Positions 1 to 8,943 of a stretch of 64,000 bases of DNA are shown piece by piece. Source of the DNA: Chitinophaga sp. (lineage in GTDB: Bacteria > Bacteroidota > Bacteroidia > Chitinophagales > Chitinophagaceae); the NCBI RefSeq assembly GCF_017745275.1, contig NZ_JAGHZS010000004.1, positions 434,001-498,000 on the forward strand, written 5' to 3'. Positions within the stretch are counted from its first letter, which is position 1; the number at the start of each line of letters is the position of its first letter. The position numbers and the translations under genes were made by a program. The notes beneath the pieces were generated by a model. That model had not been told where the DNA came from. It saw only the letters and a list, made by a program, of their open reading frames with translations, and made no database searches.

Positions 1-264
1 ATTTTTCAGATCGAGTGCCTTCACCAGTTCAGCTACGTCAGCTGCATAAGTGTCCATATCATGCCCAACGGCAGTTTGACTGGATCGTCCATGTCCGCGG
101 CGGTCAAACGCAATAACCCTGAATCCCTGGTTCAGGAAATAAATCATCTGAGCATCCCAATCATCGGAAGATAATGGCCATCCATGGTGAAAAACAAGTG
201 GTTGACCTGTTCCCCAATCCTTGTAGTAAATTTCGGTTCCGTCTTTTACTGTAATCTTGTTCAT
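1..264 (-). CDS. Alpha/beta hydrolase, partial (3' end beyond the window)
   Basis: The first 88 codons of a minus-strand gene start at the ATG at 264 and run off the left edge. The visible part has the oxyanion-hole region HHGWP (residues 26-30) and the FDRRGHGRS segment (53-61) typical of the non-heme chloroperoxidase/arylesterase branch of alpha/beta hydrolases. The nucleophile elbow, normally near residue 95-100, lies outside, so the catalytic triad cannot be checked. It is cytoplasmic (no signal peptide). It is divergent from the SDR at 546, with an 18 bp palindrome in the shared 281 bp spacer. Family call is firm; the substrate is unknown. Confidence 0.85.
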   Translation of the reverse strand, partial: MNKITVKDGTEIYYKDWGTGQPLVFHHGWPLSSDDWDAQMIYFLNQGFRVIAFDRRGHGRSSQTAVGHDMDTYAADVAELVKALDLKN

Positions 265-415
265 TTTCGTAAGTTTAGTGGTTTAATAATCAAACTTGGT
301 TTTGTTTAACGAAGAAGCTGATTCGCCCTGGCATCAGGGATTTTGCTATCCTCAATTGTAAAGCAAAAGTCGCTTACCAGGCAGCTACTACCCAATAATG
401 TATATTAAGAATCAG

Positions 416-433
416 TATTAATCTAGATTAATA
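416..433. promoter_or_regulatory. 18 bp perfect palindrome in a divergent promoter region
   Basis: TATTAATCTAGATTAATA is its own reverse complement. It lies between the divergent hydrolase (start 264) and the SDR-AraC pair (start 546). Position and symmetry suit an operator, for example for the AraC-type regulator encoded at 1297-2208, but AraC proteins usually bind direct repeats, so the regulator is a guess. The rest of 265-545 shows nothing else that I recognise. Confidence 0.35.
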
Positions 434-545
434 ATCCGGCGTTTGGAAGAATAGAAAACCTGATCCGGCTACAATAATCACCAATTGGACTACTTCCGCC
501 TACGGTCTATGTGTGAATTTTGCTACTGAACTAAACCAGTAAAAA

Positions 546-1286
546 ATGCAAAATCATATCAAAGGGAAGGTGATAGTTATTACCGGGGCAGGGAGCGGAA
601 TTGGCAGCGCAACGGCCATCGGCCTGGCTAAAGCAGGAGCCCGAATATTTTTGGGCGCACGTAAAACTGCGGCATTAAAGGAAGTGGCGGACGAGATTAT
701 AAACGACGGCGGTGAAGCAAACTTTTTGGAAACAGATGTGACCGATAAAGCACAGGTAGCAGCATTAGCCAATACCGCTGTAAAACGGTTTGGCAGGTTG
801 GACGTATTCATCAACAATGCCGGTGTTAGTCAGCTCGGCGCTATTGAAGACCTGGACATCCCCGGTTGGGAAGAGATGATCGATGTTAATCTAAAGGGCG
901 TACTATATGGAATGGCAGCAGCTATACCCATTTTTAAGCGCCAGGGAGCGGGACAAATCATCAATATTATATCAACATCAGGGATAAAAATCGTACCAGG
1001 GCAGGGTGTGTATGCTGCCACCAAAAATGCCGTTCGTACAATATCCGAAGCTTTCAGGCAGGAGTCAGATGGCGCGATACGAATTACCGGTATCTCTCCA
1101 GGTTTTGTAAAAACGGGCTTCGCCAATACCATAAAGAACCAGGAAATGAAGACCGCTATATTAAAAAATATGGAGACCTTTGCATTGCATCCGGAAGCTA
1201 TAGCTAATGCCGTGATTTATGCCATTAATCAGCCAGATGATGTAGAAGTGGGAGATATTGTTATTCGACCGGCAGCTCAAAAATAA
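546..1286 (+). CDS. SDR family NAD(P)-dependent oxidoreductase
   Basis: A 246-residue classical short-chain dehydrogenase/reductase. Visible landmarks: the dinucleotide-binding TGAGSGIG (13-20), NNAG (90-93), Asn115, and the catalytic Ser143, Tyr156 and Lys160 (YAATK). The length is normal for a single Rossmann domain, with no signal peptide. The AraC-type regulator starts 10 bp downstream, so the two are probably one transcript and the regulator may control this enzyme and the divergent hydrolase. Such clusters often deal with small carbonyl compounds, but the substrate cannot be read from the sequence. Confidence 0.93.
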   Translation: MQNHIKGKVIVITGAGSGIGSATAIGLAKAGARIFLGARKTAALKEVADEIINDGGEANFLETDVTDKAQVAALANTAVKRFGRLDVFINNAGVSQLGAIEDLDIPGWEEMIDVNLKGVLYGMAAAIPIFKRQGAGQIINIISTSGIKIVPGQGVYAATKNAVRTISEAFRQESDGAIRITGISPGFVKTGFANTIKNQEMKTAILKNMETFALHPEAIANAVIYAINQPDDVEVGDIVIRPAAQK

Positions 1287-1296
1287 ATTGGTTCGC

Positions 1297-2208
1297 ATGC
1301 AGCATGCTGACATTCATCATTTCAAAAACATTTCGCAACTGATGCGCTTTATGCAGCAGCCAGCACCAGTACATCCGCTAATTGCCCTGGTTGATTACAG
1401 CCAACCTGGTACCAGATCTTTTGAGAAGGGAACAAAGATTAGTCTTGATTTCTACAAGATTTCCTTTAAGCATCATTTTGCAGGGCAGGTCAAATACGGT
1501 CAGGGCTATTACGATTTTGAGGAAGGTGGACTTGCCTTTCTCAAACCCCGACAAGTGGTTACCTCTCCCAATAATATAGATAGCTACGAAGGATATGCCT
1601 TATATTTTCATCCGGACTTTATCAGGAATTACCCGTTGGGGAACTCGATCACTAAATTTGGCTTTTTCTCCTATGCCACTTCCGAAGCGCTTTTCCTATC
1701 GGCCAGGGAAAAAGATATCATCAGCAACTTATTTGATGCCATATCGAAAGAGCTGGATAACAATACTGATCAATACAGCCAGGATATTTTAGTTTCGCAG
1801 ATCGAACTGCTATTAAATCACAGTCACCGTTTTTACAACCGCCAATTCATCACCAGGAAAATAATCAACCATGAGATAATAGCAGCATTGGACAAATTAT
1901 TAGACGAATACTTTGACAAAGACAATGCGCTGCATCACGGACTGCCATCTGTACAATACATCAGCGAGACGCTGCACGTATCGCCACGTTACCTGGGAGA
2001 CCTGCTACGATCACTGACGGGGCGCAATACCCAGCAATACATCCAGGACAAAGTGATTGAACTGGCTAAAGATCTGCTTGGGTCCACCGCGCTTACTGTA
2101 GCGGAAATAGCCTATCGTATGGGCTTTGAGCATCCTCAGTCTTTCAGTAAGCTCTTCAAAAGCAAACTTCAACAAACCCCTCTGGAGTTCAGGCAAAAAT
2201 TCAATTGA
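1297..2208 (+). CDS. AraC family transcriptional regulator
   Basis: A 303-residue regulator. The N-terminal two thirds are a ligand-sensing cupin-like domain and the last ~100 residues hold two helix-turn-helix motifs, ending in the AraC signature (VAEIAYRMGFEHPQSFSKLF, then FRQKF). I chose the ATG at 1297 because the upstream in-frame ATG at 1258 lies inside the SDR gene and would add 13 unlike-looking residues. It follows the SDR by 10 bp and is convergent with the SDR at 2232-2984. It probably regulates its own operon; the inducer is unknown. Confidence 0.9.
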   Translation: MQHADIHHFKNISQLMRFMQQPAPVHPLIALVDYSQPGTRSFEKGTKISLDFYKISFKHHFAGQVKYGQGYYDFEEGGLAFLKPRQVVTSPNNIDSYEGYALYFHPDFIRNYPLGNSITKFGFFSYATSEALFLSAREKDIISNLFDAISKELDNNTDQYSQDILVSQIELLLNHSHRFYNRQFITRKIINHEIIAALDKLLDEYFDKDNALHHGLPSVQYISETLHVSPRYLGDLLRSLTGRNTQQYIQDKVIELAKDLLGSTALTVAEIAYRMGFEHPQSFSKLFKSKLQQTPLEFRQKFN

Positions 2209-2231
2209 TTTTTTCAAATGATAACGCAATA

Positions 2232-2984
2232 TCAGCGGCTCAAATAACCGCCGTCAACAGCATAATAAGCACCATTTACAAATGAGGCCTTTTCTGTGCT
2301 TAACCATAATACCAGCGCTGCCACTTCTTCCGCTTTACCCAATCTGCCTATAGGATGTAGCGTTGCTATCTGCTGTTTCACCTTGTTATCCATACCTGCA
2401 GCACTCAATAAAGGAGTGTCAATAAAACCCGGGCCAACCGCATTAATGCGGATGCCCCGCTCAGCATATTCAATGGCTGCAGTCTGGCTGAGTCCTATCA
2501 CACCATGTTTAGCAGCAACGTACCCTGCAGCATTCGCAAACCCTACCTGGCCCAATATAGAGCTCATATTCACAATATTCCCTCCCTTGGGCAACATAGC
2601 CTGTATCTCGTACTTCATACAGTAGAATATACTGTTAAGGTTAACTGCGATCACTTTATTCCATCCTTCTATACTCATATCCCCTACAGGATTACTTTCT
2701 CCCCCTATTCCAGCATTGTTGAAAGCAATATCTAACTGCTGGTAGTGCCTGATAGTGGATGCAATAAGGGCTTCACATTGCTGGGCATCACTTACATCGG
2801 CAGTAACGGCGTATGCCTGCCCTCCTGCCGCTGTTATTTCCGCTACTACTTTTCGACAAGATTCCTCATGAATATCAGATACAATAACCCTCGCTCCTTC
2901 TGCGGCATAAAGCCGGGCAGTAGCAGCCCCTATACCGGAACCACCTCCGGTGACAATAGCAACCTTATTTTCAAGCTGTTTCAT
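2232..2984 (-). CDS. SDR family oxidoreductase (glucose 1-dehydrogenase-like)
   Basis: A 250-residue classical SDR with TGGGSGIG (12-19), NNAG (89-92), Asn115 and catalytic Ser142, Tyr155, Lys159, ending in the VDGG motif near the C-terminus that is common in the FabG/glucose-dehydrogenase subgroup. It is the last gene of a minus-strand run USP - USP - flavodoxin - SDR with gaps of 11, 10 and 33 bp, so it is probably co-expressed with stress proteins and may supply reduced or oxidised nicotinamide during stress. The substrate is not determinable. Confidence 0.92.
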   Translation of the reverse strand: MKQLENKVAIVTGGGSGIGAATARLYAAEGARVIVSDIHEESCRKVVAEITAAGGQAYAVTADVSDAQQCEALIASTIRHYQQLDIAFNNAGIGGESNPVGDMSIEGWNKVIAVNLNSIFYCMKYEIQAMLPKGGNIVNMSSILGQVGFANAAGYVAAKHGVIGLSQTAAIEYAERGIRINAVGPGFIDTPLLSAAGMDNKVKQQIATLHPIGRLGKAEEVAALVLWLSTEKASFVNGAYYAVDGGYLSR

Positions 2985-3017
2985 AACTATGATTTTTCCC
3001 GTGAAACCGCGTTCTTT

Positions 3018-3536
3018 TCATTTAATAGCGGCCTCATTTAATTTACCTACTGCATCAACAATTTCAAACAGCAGCTCCCGGCTTACGTGATTATAATCTG
3101 TCATCACAATATTCTCTCCACGCTTTTTTGCCAGCCAGCTACCCATTCTCAACAAAATTTTATCTGGTAGCGATAATTTATTAAACACCAGTTTTCCGGG
3201 AAGAAAAAAGCAGCTACACCTGGATCTGATTTCGGCACTCACATTAACAGCAATGTACTCCTGTAATTTTTCTTTTTCCGAAACAGGGGTGCCTGCCACC
3301 AGGAAGAGAAACAACCTTTTACGCAACAATAAATCCTGATGTTGCTCCACCCATTGGCGTAACTGCAATTTTCCAATATAAACACTGGTTCCCAAAATGA
3401 TATAATCTACGGACTCCAAATCTCCCTTCGCTTCACTCCCTGCTACCACGGCGGGAATATTCAATATATTACCCAGCCAAATGGCATATTGCCGGGTTGC
3501 TCCATACTTTCCCTTATAAATAATAATGCCTTTCAT
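3018..3536 (-). CDS. Flavodoxin-domain protein, HemG-like
   Basis: 172 residues with a single flavodoxin fold. The N-terminal strand and phosphate loop (IIYKGKYGATRQYA, residues 4-17) should hold FMN phosphate, and LGTSVYIGK (48-56) matches the second FMN loop of the HemG/menaquinone-dependent protoporphyrinogen oxidase group. Enzymes of this group pass electrons from protoporphyrinogen IX to quinone, but many Bacteroidota members have unknown substrates. The basic C-terminal region could allow peripheral membrane contact. Third gene in the USP operon (10 bp after the USP at 3547), so a redox role under stress or low oxygen is likely. Confidence 0.8.
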   Translation of the reverse strand: MKGIIIYKGKYGATRQYAIWLGNILNIPAVVAGSEAKGDLESVDYIILGTSVYIGKLQLRQWVEQHQDLLLRKRLFLFLVAGTPVSEKEKLQEYIAVNVSAEIRSRCSCFFLPGKLVFNKLSLPDKILLRMGSWLAKKRGENIVMTDYNHVSRELLFEIVDAVGKLNEAAIK

Positions 3537-3546
3537 AGAAAATACG

Positions 3547-4383
3547 TTAAGGATGGGTGATAAACACAGGGATATTTACCGTACGCAATATATTTTCCGC
3601 GTCACTATGATGAAAAAAACGAGACACCTCACTTCTTCCAAAAGCGCCATAGGTAACAATACAGTCAGTCCTACGTATTAGCAATGCCAGGAAAACAGTA
3701 GCTGGTTCGCCCGTCATTATCGCAAATTCCACTTTCTCATAATGTGCCTGCAGATAGGCTTTCAGCTGATGCTCAAACGGGATCGCCCGCTCATTTTTTT
3801 CGGCTACATACACTACTTTCACAGGGAGATCTGCAAATCCCGGGAACAACAACGTAAACTGCCGGATAGCATAAATAGAAGAATAGGTGCCGTTATAGGC
3901 AAATATAATTTCCTTAATAGGCGATAATACATCCGGTAATACCATCACCGGGCATGCTGCCTCTACCAACAGATCTTTCACAAACCGTGGCGGGTAAGTA
4001 TCCGGAAGCGCTGTGAAGGAGGTGCTGTTACTGATCAGCAACAGATCTGCAAAACGACTGGCCGCCACCACTTCTTCTACCGGGTAACTAACTGACTCCC
4101 TGGCATCAATACCTATATGATCTTTATCACAAAGCTGATGCAACTGTTTTATATTCTTACTTCTCTGCCATTGAAGCGCAGCTCTTCCCTCTATGCTAAT
4201 CTGCTCATAGGTAACTACAGGAGGTTCTGAAAAAATACCTGCCACGGGAATAGCCCCCGTAGTTAGATTATCCATACAAACGAGTGTCAGCGCACCGTTC
4301 GCCTCCCCGGCAAAATATTTAAAACAGGCAACTTGTTGCTCAGAAAAATGAAGGGCATCCATAGCTGCGATAATCTTTTTCAT
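3547..4383 (-). CDS. Universal stress protein, tandem UspA domains
   Basis: 278 residues made of two UspA-like halves (about 1-140 and 150-278). The N-terminal KKIIAAMDALHFSE start and the FAYNGTYSSIYAIRQF segment around 171-186 mark the first strand of each half. The second half ends with the GAFGRSEVSRFF element and lacks a clean GxxGxxxxGS ATP loop, so nucleotide binding is uncertain. It is 11 bp downstream of a paralogue of the same size (4395-5228); the pair probably arose by duplication. Cytoplasmic, expected to respond to starvation, redox or hypoxia signals. Confidence 0.88.
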   Translation of the reverse strand: MKKIIAAMDALHFSEQQVACFKYFAGEANGALTLVCMDNLTTGAIPVAGIFSEPPVVTYEQISIEGRAALQWQRSKNIKQLHQLCDKDHIGIDARESVSYPVEEVVAASRFADLLLISNSTSFTALPDTYPPRFVKDLLVEAACPVMVLPDVLSPIKEIIFAYNGTYSSIYAIRQFTLLFPGFADLPVKVVYVAEKNERAIPFEHQLKAYLQAHYEKVEFAIMTGEPATVFLALLIRRTDCIVTYGAFGRSEVSRFFHHSDAENILRTVNIPVFITHP

Positions 4384-4394
4384 AAAATAGCTTG

Positions 4395-5228
4395 TTAGTA
4401 ATGTGAAATAAATATGGGTTGGGTACTCAATTTTAATATGGGTTGTGCCGGATTGGGCTGCACCAGCTTAGATAATAAATTCCGGCCATAAGCGCCCATT
4501 ACCATAAAAGTGCGTTCCCTGTTAAACAGGTATTCCATCAATCGTCCGCTCACACTGGTATCTTCCAGCACCATAAGCGTTGCGTGCTCATAATGTACCG
4601 CTAACCATTCTTCCAGTTTCGCCTTATCTCCCTTTATCTGTTTCCCGGTGTCAACGATACTTAATACCGTTACTTTAGTATGGCGGTACGCAGGGAACAA
4701 ATGCGTAAACTGCTTAATAGCAAACATCGCCGAAGGGCTTCCGTTATAGGTGAAAACTATTTCCTCAATGCCATCAAAAGCCAATGGAGCAATAACAACC
4801 GGGCATTCAGACTTTTCTAACACCTCTTTTACAAAAGCGGTAGGTGTACTCTCCGGCTTCCAGGAAAAACTGGTGGCGGCATCAATTACGAGCAGGTCTG
4901 CATACCTGCTTTCCCTTAACACTTCTGCTGCAGGCATCCCCACATTTTTATGTATTTCACAGTTCACTCCGTTGGACTCACAGATGCTTCTAAATAAAAC
5001 AATATTTTCATCCCTGTATAGTTGCTTCTGTATATCAAGCGGCGCTCCCGGAACTGGTGCACAAACAGCAATTTCCTCAATGGCTTCGGCCGACCTGAGT
5101 TCTAATTCCTGGTTTTCGAGAAACACACCAGTCACTTTTGAATGTGTCAGGTTGCCCAGGTAACAGGAAAAATCAAGACATTCCCTGTTCATGGTGACCG
5201 CATCGGATATAAATAATATCTTTTCCAT
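4395..5228 (-). CDS. Universal stress protein, tandem UspA domains
   Basis: 277 residues from the ATG at 5228 (MEKILFISDAV), matching the length of the neighbouring paralogue. A longer reading frame back to 5399 exists, but its extra 57 residues do not resemble UspA and would cover the promoter region and the palindrome at 5297. The second half begins at EEIVFTYNGSPSAMFAIKQF (~155-174) and ends with GAYGRNLLSKL. A GGAG ribosome-binding match lies upstream of the start. First gene of the USP-USP-flavodoxin-SDR operon and divergent from the LOG-HK-RR operon. Confidence 0.87.
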   Translation of the reverse strand: MEKILFISDAVTMNRECLDFSCYLGNLTHSKVTGVFLENQELELRSAEAIEEIAVCAPVPGAPLDIQKQLYRDENIVLFRSICESNGVNCEIHKNVGMPAAEVLRESRYADLLVIDAATSFSWKPESTPTAFVKEVLEKSECPVVIAPLAFDGIEEIVFTYNGSPSAMFAIKQFTHLFPAYRHTKVTVLSIVDTGKQIKGDKAKLEEWLAVHYEHATLMVLEDTSVSGRLMEYLFNRERTFMVMGAYGRNLLSKLVQPNPAQPILKLSTQPIFISHY

Positions 5229-5296
5229 AAAGAATATTTTTGTCGAAGCTAGTATCTCCTGTATGTTAAAAAAATGACACCTCTCAGCTTCATTAC

Positions 5297-5308
5297 TGAT
5301 TGAAATCA
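5297..5308. promoter_or_regulatory. Candidate Crp/Fnr-family binding site before the USP operon
   Basis: TGATTGAAATCA is a TGA-N6-TCA palindrome that also fits the inner part of the Fnr box (TTGAT-N4-ATCAA). It lies 68 bp before the USP start at 5228. The same spacing recurs for the USP at 10260 (69 bp) and YceI at 18101 (66 bp). A Crp-type regulator is encoded nearby at 7882-8940. Binding is an inference. Confidence 0.45.
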
Positions 5309-5433
5309 TAAAACCATTTATGTATCCGGCTTGCACTTCTGCCAGGTAAACCCGATCTTGGCGAAATTCTAAAACCACCAGTTCCAGGTAGGGATACATG
5401 GTGTAAAAAAATGAGCATAATCAAGCGGTTATC

Positions 5434-5445
5434 TGACGGTGGTCA
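5434..5445. promoter_or_regulatory. Candidate Crp/Fnr-family site before the LOG-HK-RR operon
   Basis: TGACGGTGGTCA matches the TGA-N6-TCA pattern, 49 bp before the ATG at 5495 of the operon that itself encodes a Crp-type response regulator, which would allow autoregulation. I could not find a convincing TAnnTTTG box between this site and the gene. Confidence 0.35.
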
Positions 5446-5494
5446 TAATCCTGTAAAGAAGATAATAGGAAATTGACGCTTTAATAATCAGCTT

Positions 5495-6253
5495 ATGTCT
5501 AGCAACCATCTCGGCAGGCCCGCCGTTACACAGGAATTACCAGGACATGAAGAAAAGTATTTCCTGGAAGGACCAAGGTCCAGAACAAAAGAGTTCTTCT
5601 TTTCACTGAAAATATTATTTGAATTTATTCGCGGGTTCAGGGTACTGCATTTTGCAGGCCCTTGTATCGCGGTATTCGGATCGGCAAGGGTACAGCCGGG
5701 ATCTGACTATTACGAATTGGGACGTAAAATGGGAGCAGGTATTGCTACACTTGGCTTTACCGTTATGACCGGTGGTGGACCCGGTATTATGGAAGCTGCT
5801 AACCGGGGAGCAAAAGAAGCCGGTGGCAAATCAGTAGGCTGTAATATTAGCTTACCACGGGAGCAGGCTGCCAATAAATACCTGGACATGCAATTCAATT
5901 GCAAGTATTTTTTTGTTCGTAAGGTACTTATGTTCAAATATTCATATGGATTTTTGATATTACCCGGGGGGATCGGCACCCTGGACGAATTTTCTGAGGC
6001 ACTTACTTTGATTCAAACCCATAAAATCCTTAACTTTCCGCTGGTGCTGATGAACCGCAGCTATTGGGAGCCGCTCATGCCACTATTTCATAAAATGATT
6101 GAAAAATACATGATCGACCCCAATGACCTGCAGTATATATTATTAACAGATGCTCCGGATGAAGCCATCGCTCATTTCCAGAAGTATGCTGTTGAGAAAT
6201 ATCATACAAAACGGGAAGCAGAATTTCACCGGTTAATTTTTTTGGGAGAATAG
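5495..6253 (+). CDS. LOG family protein (TIGR00730 Rossmann-fold, nucleoside monophosphate phosphoribohydrolase-like)
   Basis: 252 residues. Residues ~50-230 form the LOG Rossmann fold with TGGGPGIMEAANRGA (~92-106) and the signature PGGIGTLDE (~154-162), the catalytic and phosphate-binding motif of cytokinin riboside 5'-monophosphate phosphoribohydrolases, which release a base from a nucleoside monophosphate. Bacterial relatives may act on AMP or modified purines. A ~45-residue N-terminal extension precedes the fold. It is followed after 37 bp by a histidine kinase and then a response regulator, so it is likely part of the stress-response operon. Confidence 0.88.
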   Translation: MSSNHLGRPAVTQELPGHEEKYFLEGPRSRTKEFFFSLKILFEFIRGFRVLHFAGPCIAVFGSARVQPGSDYYELGRKMGAGIATLGFTVMTGGGPGIMEAANRGAKEAGGKSVGCNISLPREQAANKYLDMQFNCKYFFVRKVLMFKYSYGFLILPGGIGTLDEFSEALTLIQTHKILNFPLVLMNRSYWEPLMPLFHKMIEKYMIDPNDLQYILLTDAPDEAIAHFQKYAVEKYHTKREAEFHRLIFLGE

Positions 6254-6290
6254 CCACCCTATATATCAAATAATATCCGCGACAGACACT

Positions 6291-7880
6291 ATGAGTTTAT
6301 CTATTGGTGATTTGGATACCAATTTTCAGCTTAGCATATTTGCGGCAATCCTGGAGCGTATTCCCGGGCTTGTTGCAATAAGAGACCTCAAAAACGGTAA
6401 GCTGATTTATATCAACGAAACAGGCATTAAAATGCTGGGGACCGATGATTATGCTTCCCTCGAACTAATCCTCGAACAAAATAAAATAGGTACCGTTGGA
6501 GGAACGGCACAAGCCACTACCACCAACCAGGTAGTAGAAGAACGGGAGCTGAAAAACATTAAAGGCGAAACGTTCAGCGGTGTGTACGAAGAAATTTTTC
6601 TTAAACACGATCATAAAGATTATTGCTTTTTCAGGATTACCGACATCTTAACAAACAGGCGATATAAACAACAACTCAACCGGGAACTAGAGCGCTTTGG
6701 GGCCTTGTTCGATTTCGCCAGTATCGGAATACTGGTAGCAAATCAACAGGGAGAAATTGTGCTCATTAACGATTTTGCCCTGCAGCAGTTTGGCTATGAG
6801 CGGGGCGCACTGTTAGGCCAAAAGGTAGAAGTCTTAATTCCCCAACGCGTTCACCACCGTCATATCGGCCATAGAGAAAGATACAATGCTGATCCGCAAA
6901 GCAGGCCAATGGGTATTGGTCTTGATTTATATGCCGTACGTAAAGATGGAACTGAATTTCCCGTAGAAATCAGCCTTAGCCACTATTCCAACGAGGAGGG
7001 CAAATTCGTAATCGCCTACATCAGCAATATTACTGAACGAAAAAAAGCAGAAGAAAGAGTAGAAAAGCTTTATAATGAACTGGAAGAAATGGTGGAAGAT
7101 CGTACCATAAAGCTTCGCAGGGCACTGGAAGAGCTGGAAGCCTCCAAAGAAGAATTGATGATCGCACTAGGCAAAGAAAAGGAATTAGGGGATCTGAAAT
7201 CACGCTTTGTTTCGATGGCCTCCCACGAATTTCGTACGCCTTTGAGTACCATTCTTTCTTCCGCCTTCCTGGTAAAGCATTATGACACAGACCAGGATCA
7301 ACCTATCCGCAATAAGCATATACAAAGAATTGTGAACAATGTTAGCCTGTTGACGGATACATTAAATGACTTTCTCTCTGTTGGTAAAATCGAGGAAGGA
7401 AAAGTACAGGTACGAAGCACAGAATTTGAAATTGAAGAGCATTTCAATACCATTATACAGGAAATGCAGGGAATTATTAAAGAAAACCAGGTAATAGGCT
7501 ACAAACATACCGGTGGCGAAAAATTAGTCCTCGATACTTCCCTCTTAAAGCACATTGTGATGAACCTGCTGGGAAATGCGATTAAATTTTCAAAATCCGA
7601 TAGCCTGATAGAAATAGAAACGATTAAAGACGATGATAAATTTATACTTTCCGTAAAAGACAATGGCATTGGCATGTCGGAAGAAGATCAACAACATCTT
7701 TTTGAACGTTTTTATCGCGGCAGCAACGTCACCAATATTCAGGGAACTGGTTTGGGATTGCATATCGTCCATAAATACAGCGAGATGATGAACGGAAATA
7801 TTATATGCACCAGTGAATTAAACAAAGGCACTACCTTTACTATTACTTTCCCTATTGACACTAAAAATACCTCATCCTGA
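6291..7880 (+). CDS. PAS-domain sensor histidine kinase
   Basis: 529 residues, no transmembrane segment, so a cytoplasmic sensor. Order: PAS-like domain (~15-120), second PAS domain (~135-250) with a following PAC region ending in ITERKKAEE, a coiled coil (~251-300), HisKA with phosphoacceptor His312 (SHEFRTPLST), and an HATPase_c domain with NLLGNAIKFS (N box), DNGIGMS (G1) and GTGLGLHIV (G2). No haem- or flavin-binding residues can be assigned with certainty. The response-regulator gene begins 2 bp after its stop, so they form a cognate pair. Confidence 0.93.
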   Translation: MSLSIGDLDTNFQLSIFAAILERIPGLVAIRDLKNGKLIYINETGIKMLGTDDYASLELILEQNKIGTVGGTAQATTTNQVVEERELKNIKGETFSGVYEEIFLKHDHKDYCFFRITDILTNRRYKQQLNRELERFGALFDFASIGILVANQQGEIVLINDFALQQFGYERGALLGQKVEVLIPQRVHHRHIGHRERYNADPQSRPMGIGLDLYAVRKDGTEFPVEISLSHYSNEEGKFVIAYISNITERKKAEERVEKLYNELEEMVEDRTIKLRRALEELEASKEELMIALGKEKELGDLKSRFVSMASHEFRTPLSTILSSAFLVKHYDTDQDQPIRNKHIQRIVNNVSLLTDTLNDFLSVGKIEEGKVQVRSTEFEIEEHFNTIIQEMQGIIKENQVIGYKHTGGEKLVLDTSLLKHIVMNLLGNAIKFSKSDSLIEIETIKDDDKFILSVKDNGIGMSEEDQQHLFERFYRGSNVTNIQGTGLGLHIVHKYSEMMNGNIICTSELNKGTTFTITFPIDTKNTSS

Positions 7881-7881
7881 T

Positions 7882-8940
7882 ATGAAGAAAATATTGCTGA
7901 TTGAAGACAATGAAGAACTACGGGACAACACAGCAGACATTATAGCAATAGCAGGCTATAGTGTGCTAACAGCCGACAACGGGAAGACAGGCGTAGAAAT
8001 GATTCTCCAGCATCATCCGGATCTTGTGATTTGCGATATCATGATGCCTGTGCTGGATGGATTTGGCGTTTTACATCTTATGCAACAACATGAAGAGGTC
8101 AGTGATACTCCATTTATTTTCCTGACAGCTAAAACGGAAAGGGCTGATTTCAGGAAGGGAATGGGTATGGGAGCTGATGATTATATTACCAAACCCTTCA
8201 CCGGAACAGAGCTATGGGATGCAATTGCCAGCAGGTTAAAAAAAGCAGCTATCAAAAAACAACATTTCCCGCCCAACCTGCAAGGGTTAAATAAACTGAT
8301 GTATGAAGCCACGGGAAAAGAATCCCTTAAAGCATTGGCAGAGGGCAGAAATATTGACAAATACAAGAAAAAACAAACTATCTACGCAGAGGGAAATCAC
8401 CCTGCCCGGCTGTTTTTTGTATTAAAAGGCAAAGTAAAAACCTCCAAAAGCAACGACTTAGGTAAAGAACTGGTGACAGAACTATATAGCGACGGCGACT
8501 TTTTAGGCTACACTGCACTATTGGAAGGATCTGTTTATAAAGACACAGCGGTGGCGATGGAAGAAACTGAAATTGCCATTATTCCACTGGAAGACTTTGA
8601 AGAATTACTTCATAACAACTATGAGGTAGCATTACAGTTTATCCGGATGCTGGCCAAAAATGTGGCCTCCAGGGAGCAGCAGTTACTGGGATTGGCATAT
8701 AATTCCCTTAGAAAAAAAGTAGCAGAAGCGTTGCTGAATCTTCATAAAAAATATAACCCTCAGCACGAACCTCCTTTCATCGTAAAAATCAGCCGGGAGA
8801 ACCTCGCCAATATTGCAGGTACCGCCACGGAGTCACTCATCCGGACGTTGAGCGACTTCCGCGAGGAAAAACTGATAGATATAAAAGATGGTATTGTTAT
8901 TATTCTTGATGAAAAAAAATTAGCAAACATGCTTTCTTAA
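7882..8940 (+). CDS. Response regulator: REC domain fused to Crp/Fnr-type cNMP and HTH domains
   Basis: 352 residues from the ATG at 7882 (MKKILLIEDN). An in-frame ATG at 7855 would overlap the kinase gene and add nine odd residues. Residues 1-120 are a receiver domain with acidic residues at 9-11, phosphoacceptor Asp52 and the TKPF lysine. Residues ~145-260 are a cyclic-nucleotide-binding jelly roll (YAEGNHPARLFFVLKGKVK), and ~270-345 a Crp-type winged helix (ISRENLANIAGTATESLIRT). The fusion lets a phosphorelay control a Crp-like DNA-binding protein. It probably reads TGA-N6-TCA sites found across the island. Convergent with the gene at 8944, 3 bp apart. Confidence 0.92.
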   Translation: MKKILLIEDNEELRDNTADIIAIAGYSVLTADNGKTGVEMILQHHPDLVICDIMMPVLDGFGVLHLMQQHEEVSDTPFIFLTAKTERADFRKGMGMGADDYITKPFTGTELWDAIASRLKKAAIKKQHFPPNLQGLNKLMYEATGKESLKALAEGRNIDKYKKKQTIYAEGNHPARLFFVLKGKVKTSKSNDLGKELVTELYSDGDFLGYTALLEGSVYKDTAVAMEETEIAIIPLEDFEELLHNNYEVALQFIRMLAKNVASREQQLLGLAYNSLRKKVAEALLNLHKKYNPQHEPPFIVKISRENLANIAGTATESLIRTLSDFREEKLIDIKDGIVIILDEKKLANMLS

Positions 8941-8943
8941 CTA

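Noticed and set aside
1258..1296. Upstream start for the AraC gene
   Set aside because: It lies inside the SDR gene and adds residues without family similarity; the ATG at 1297 gives a normal N-terminus.
5229..5399. 57-residue N-terminal extension of the USP
   Set aside because: The paralogue is 278 residues long and the extension covers the promoter region with the TGA-N6-TCA site.
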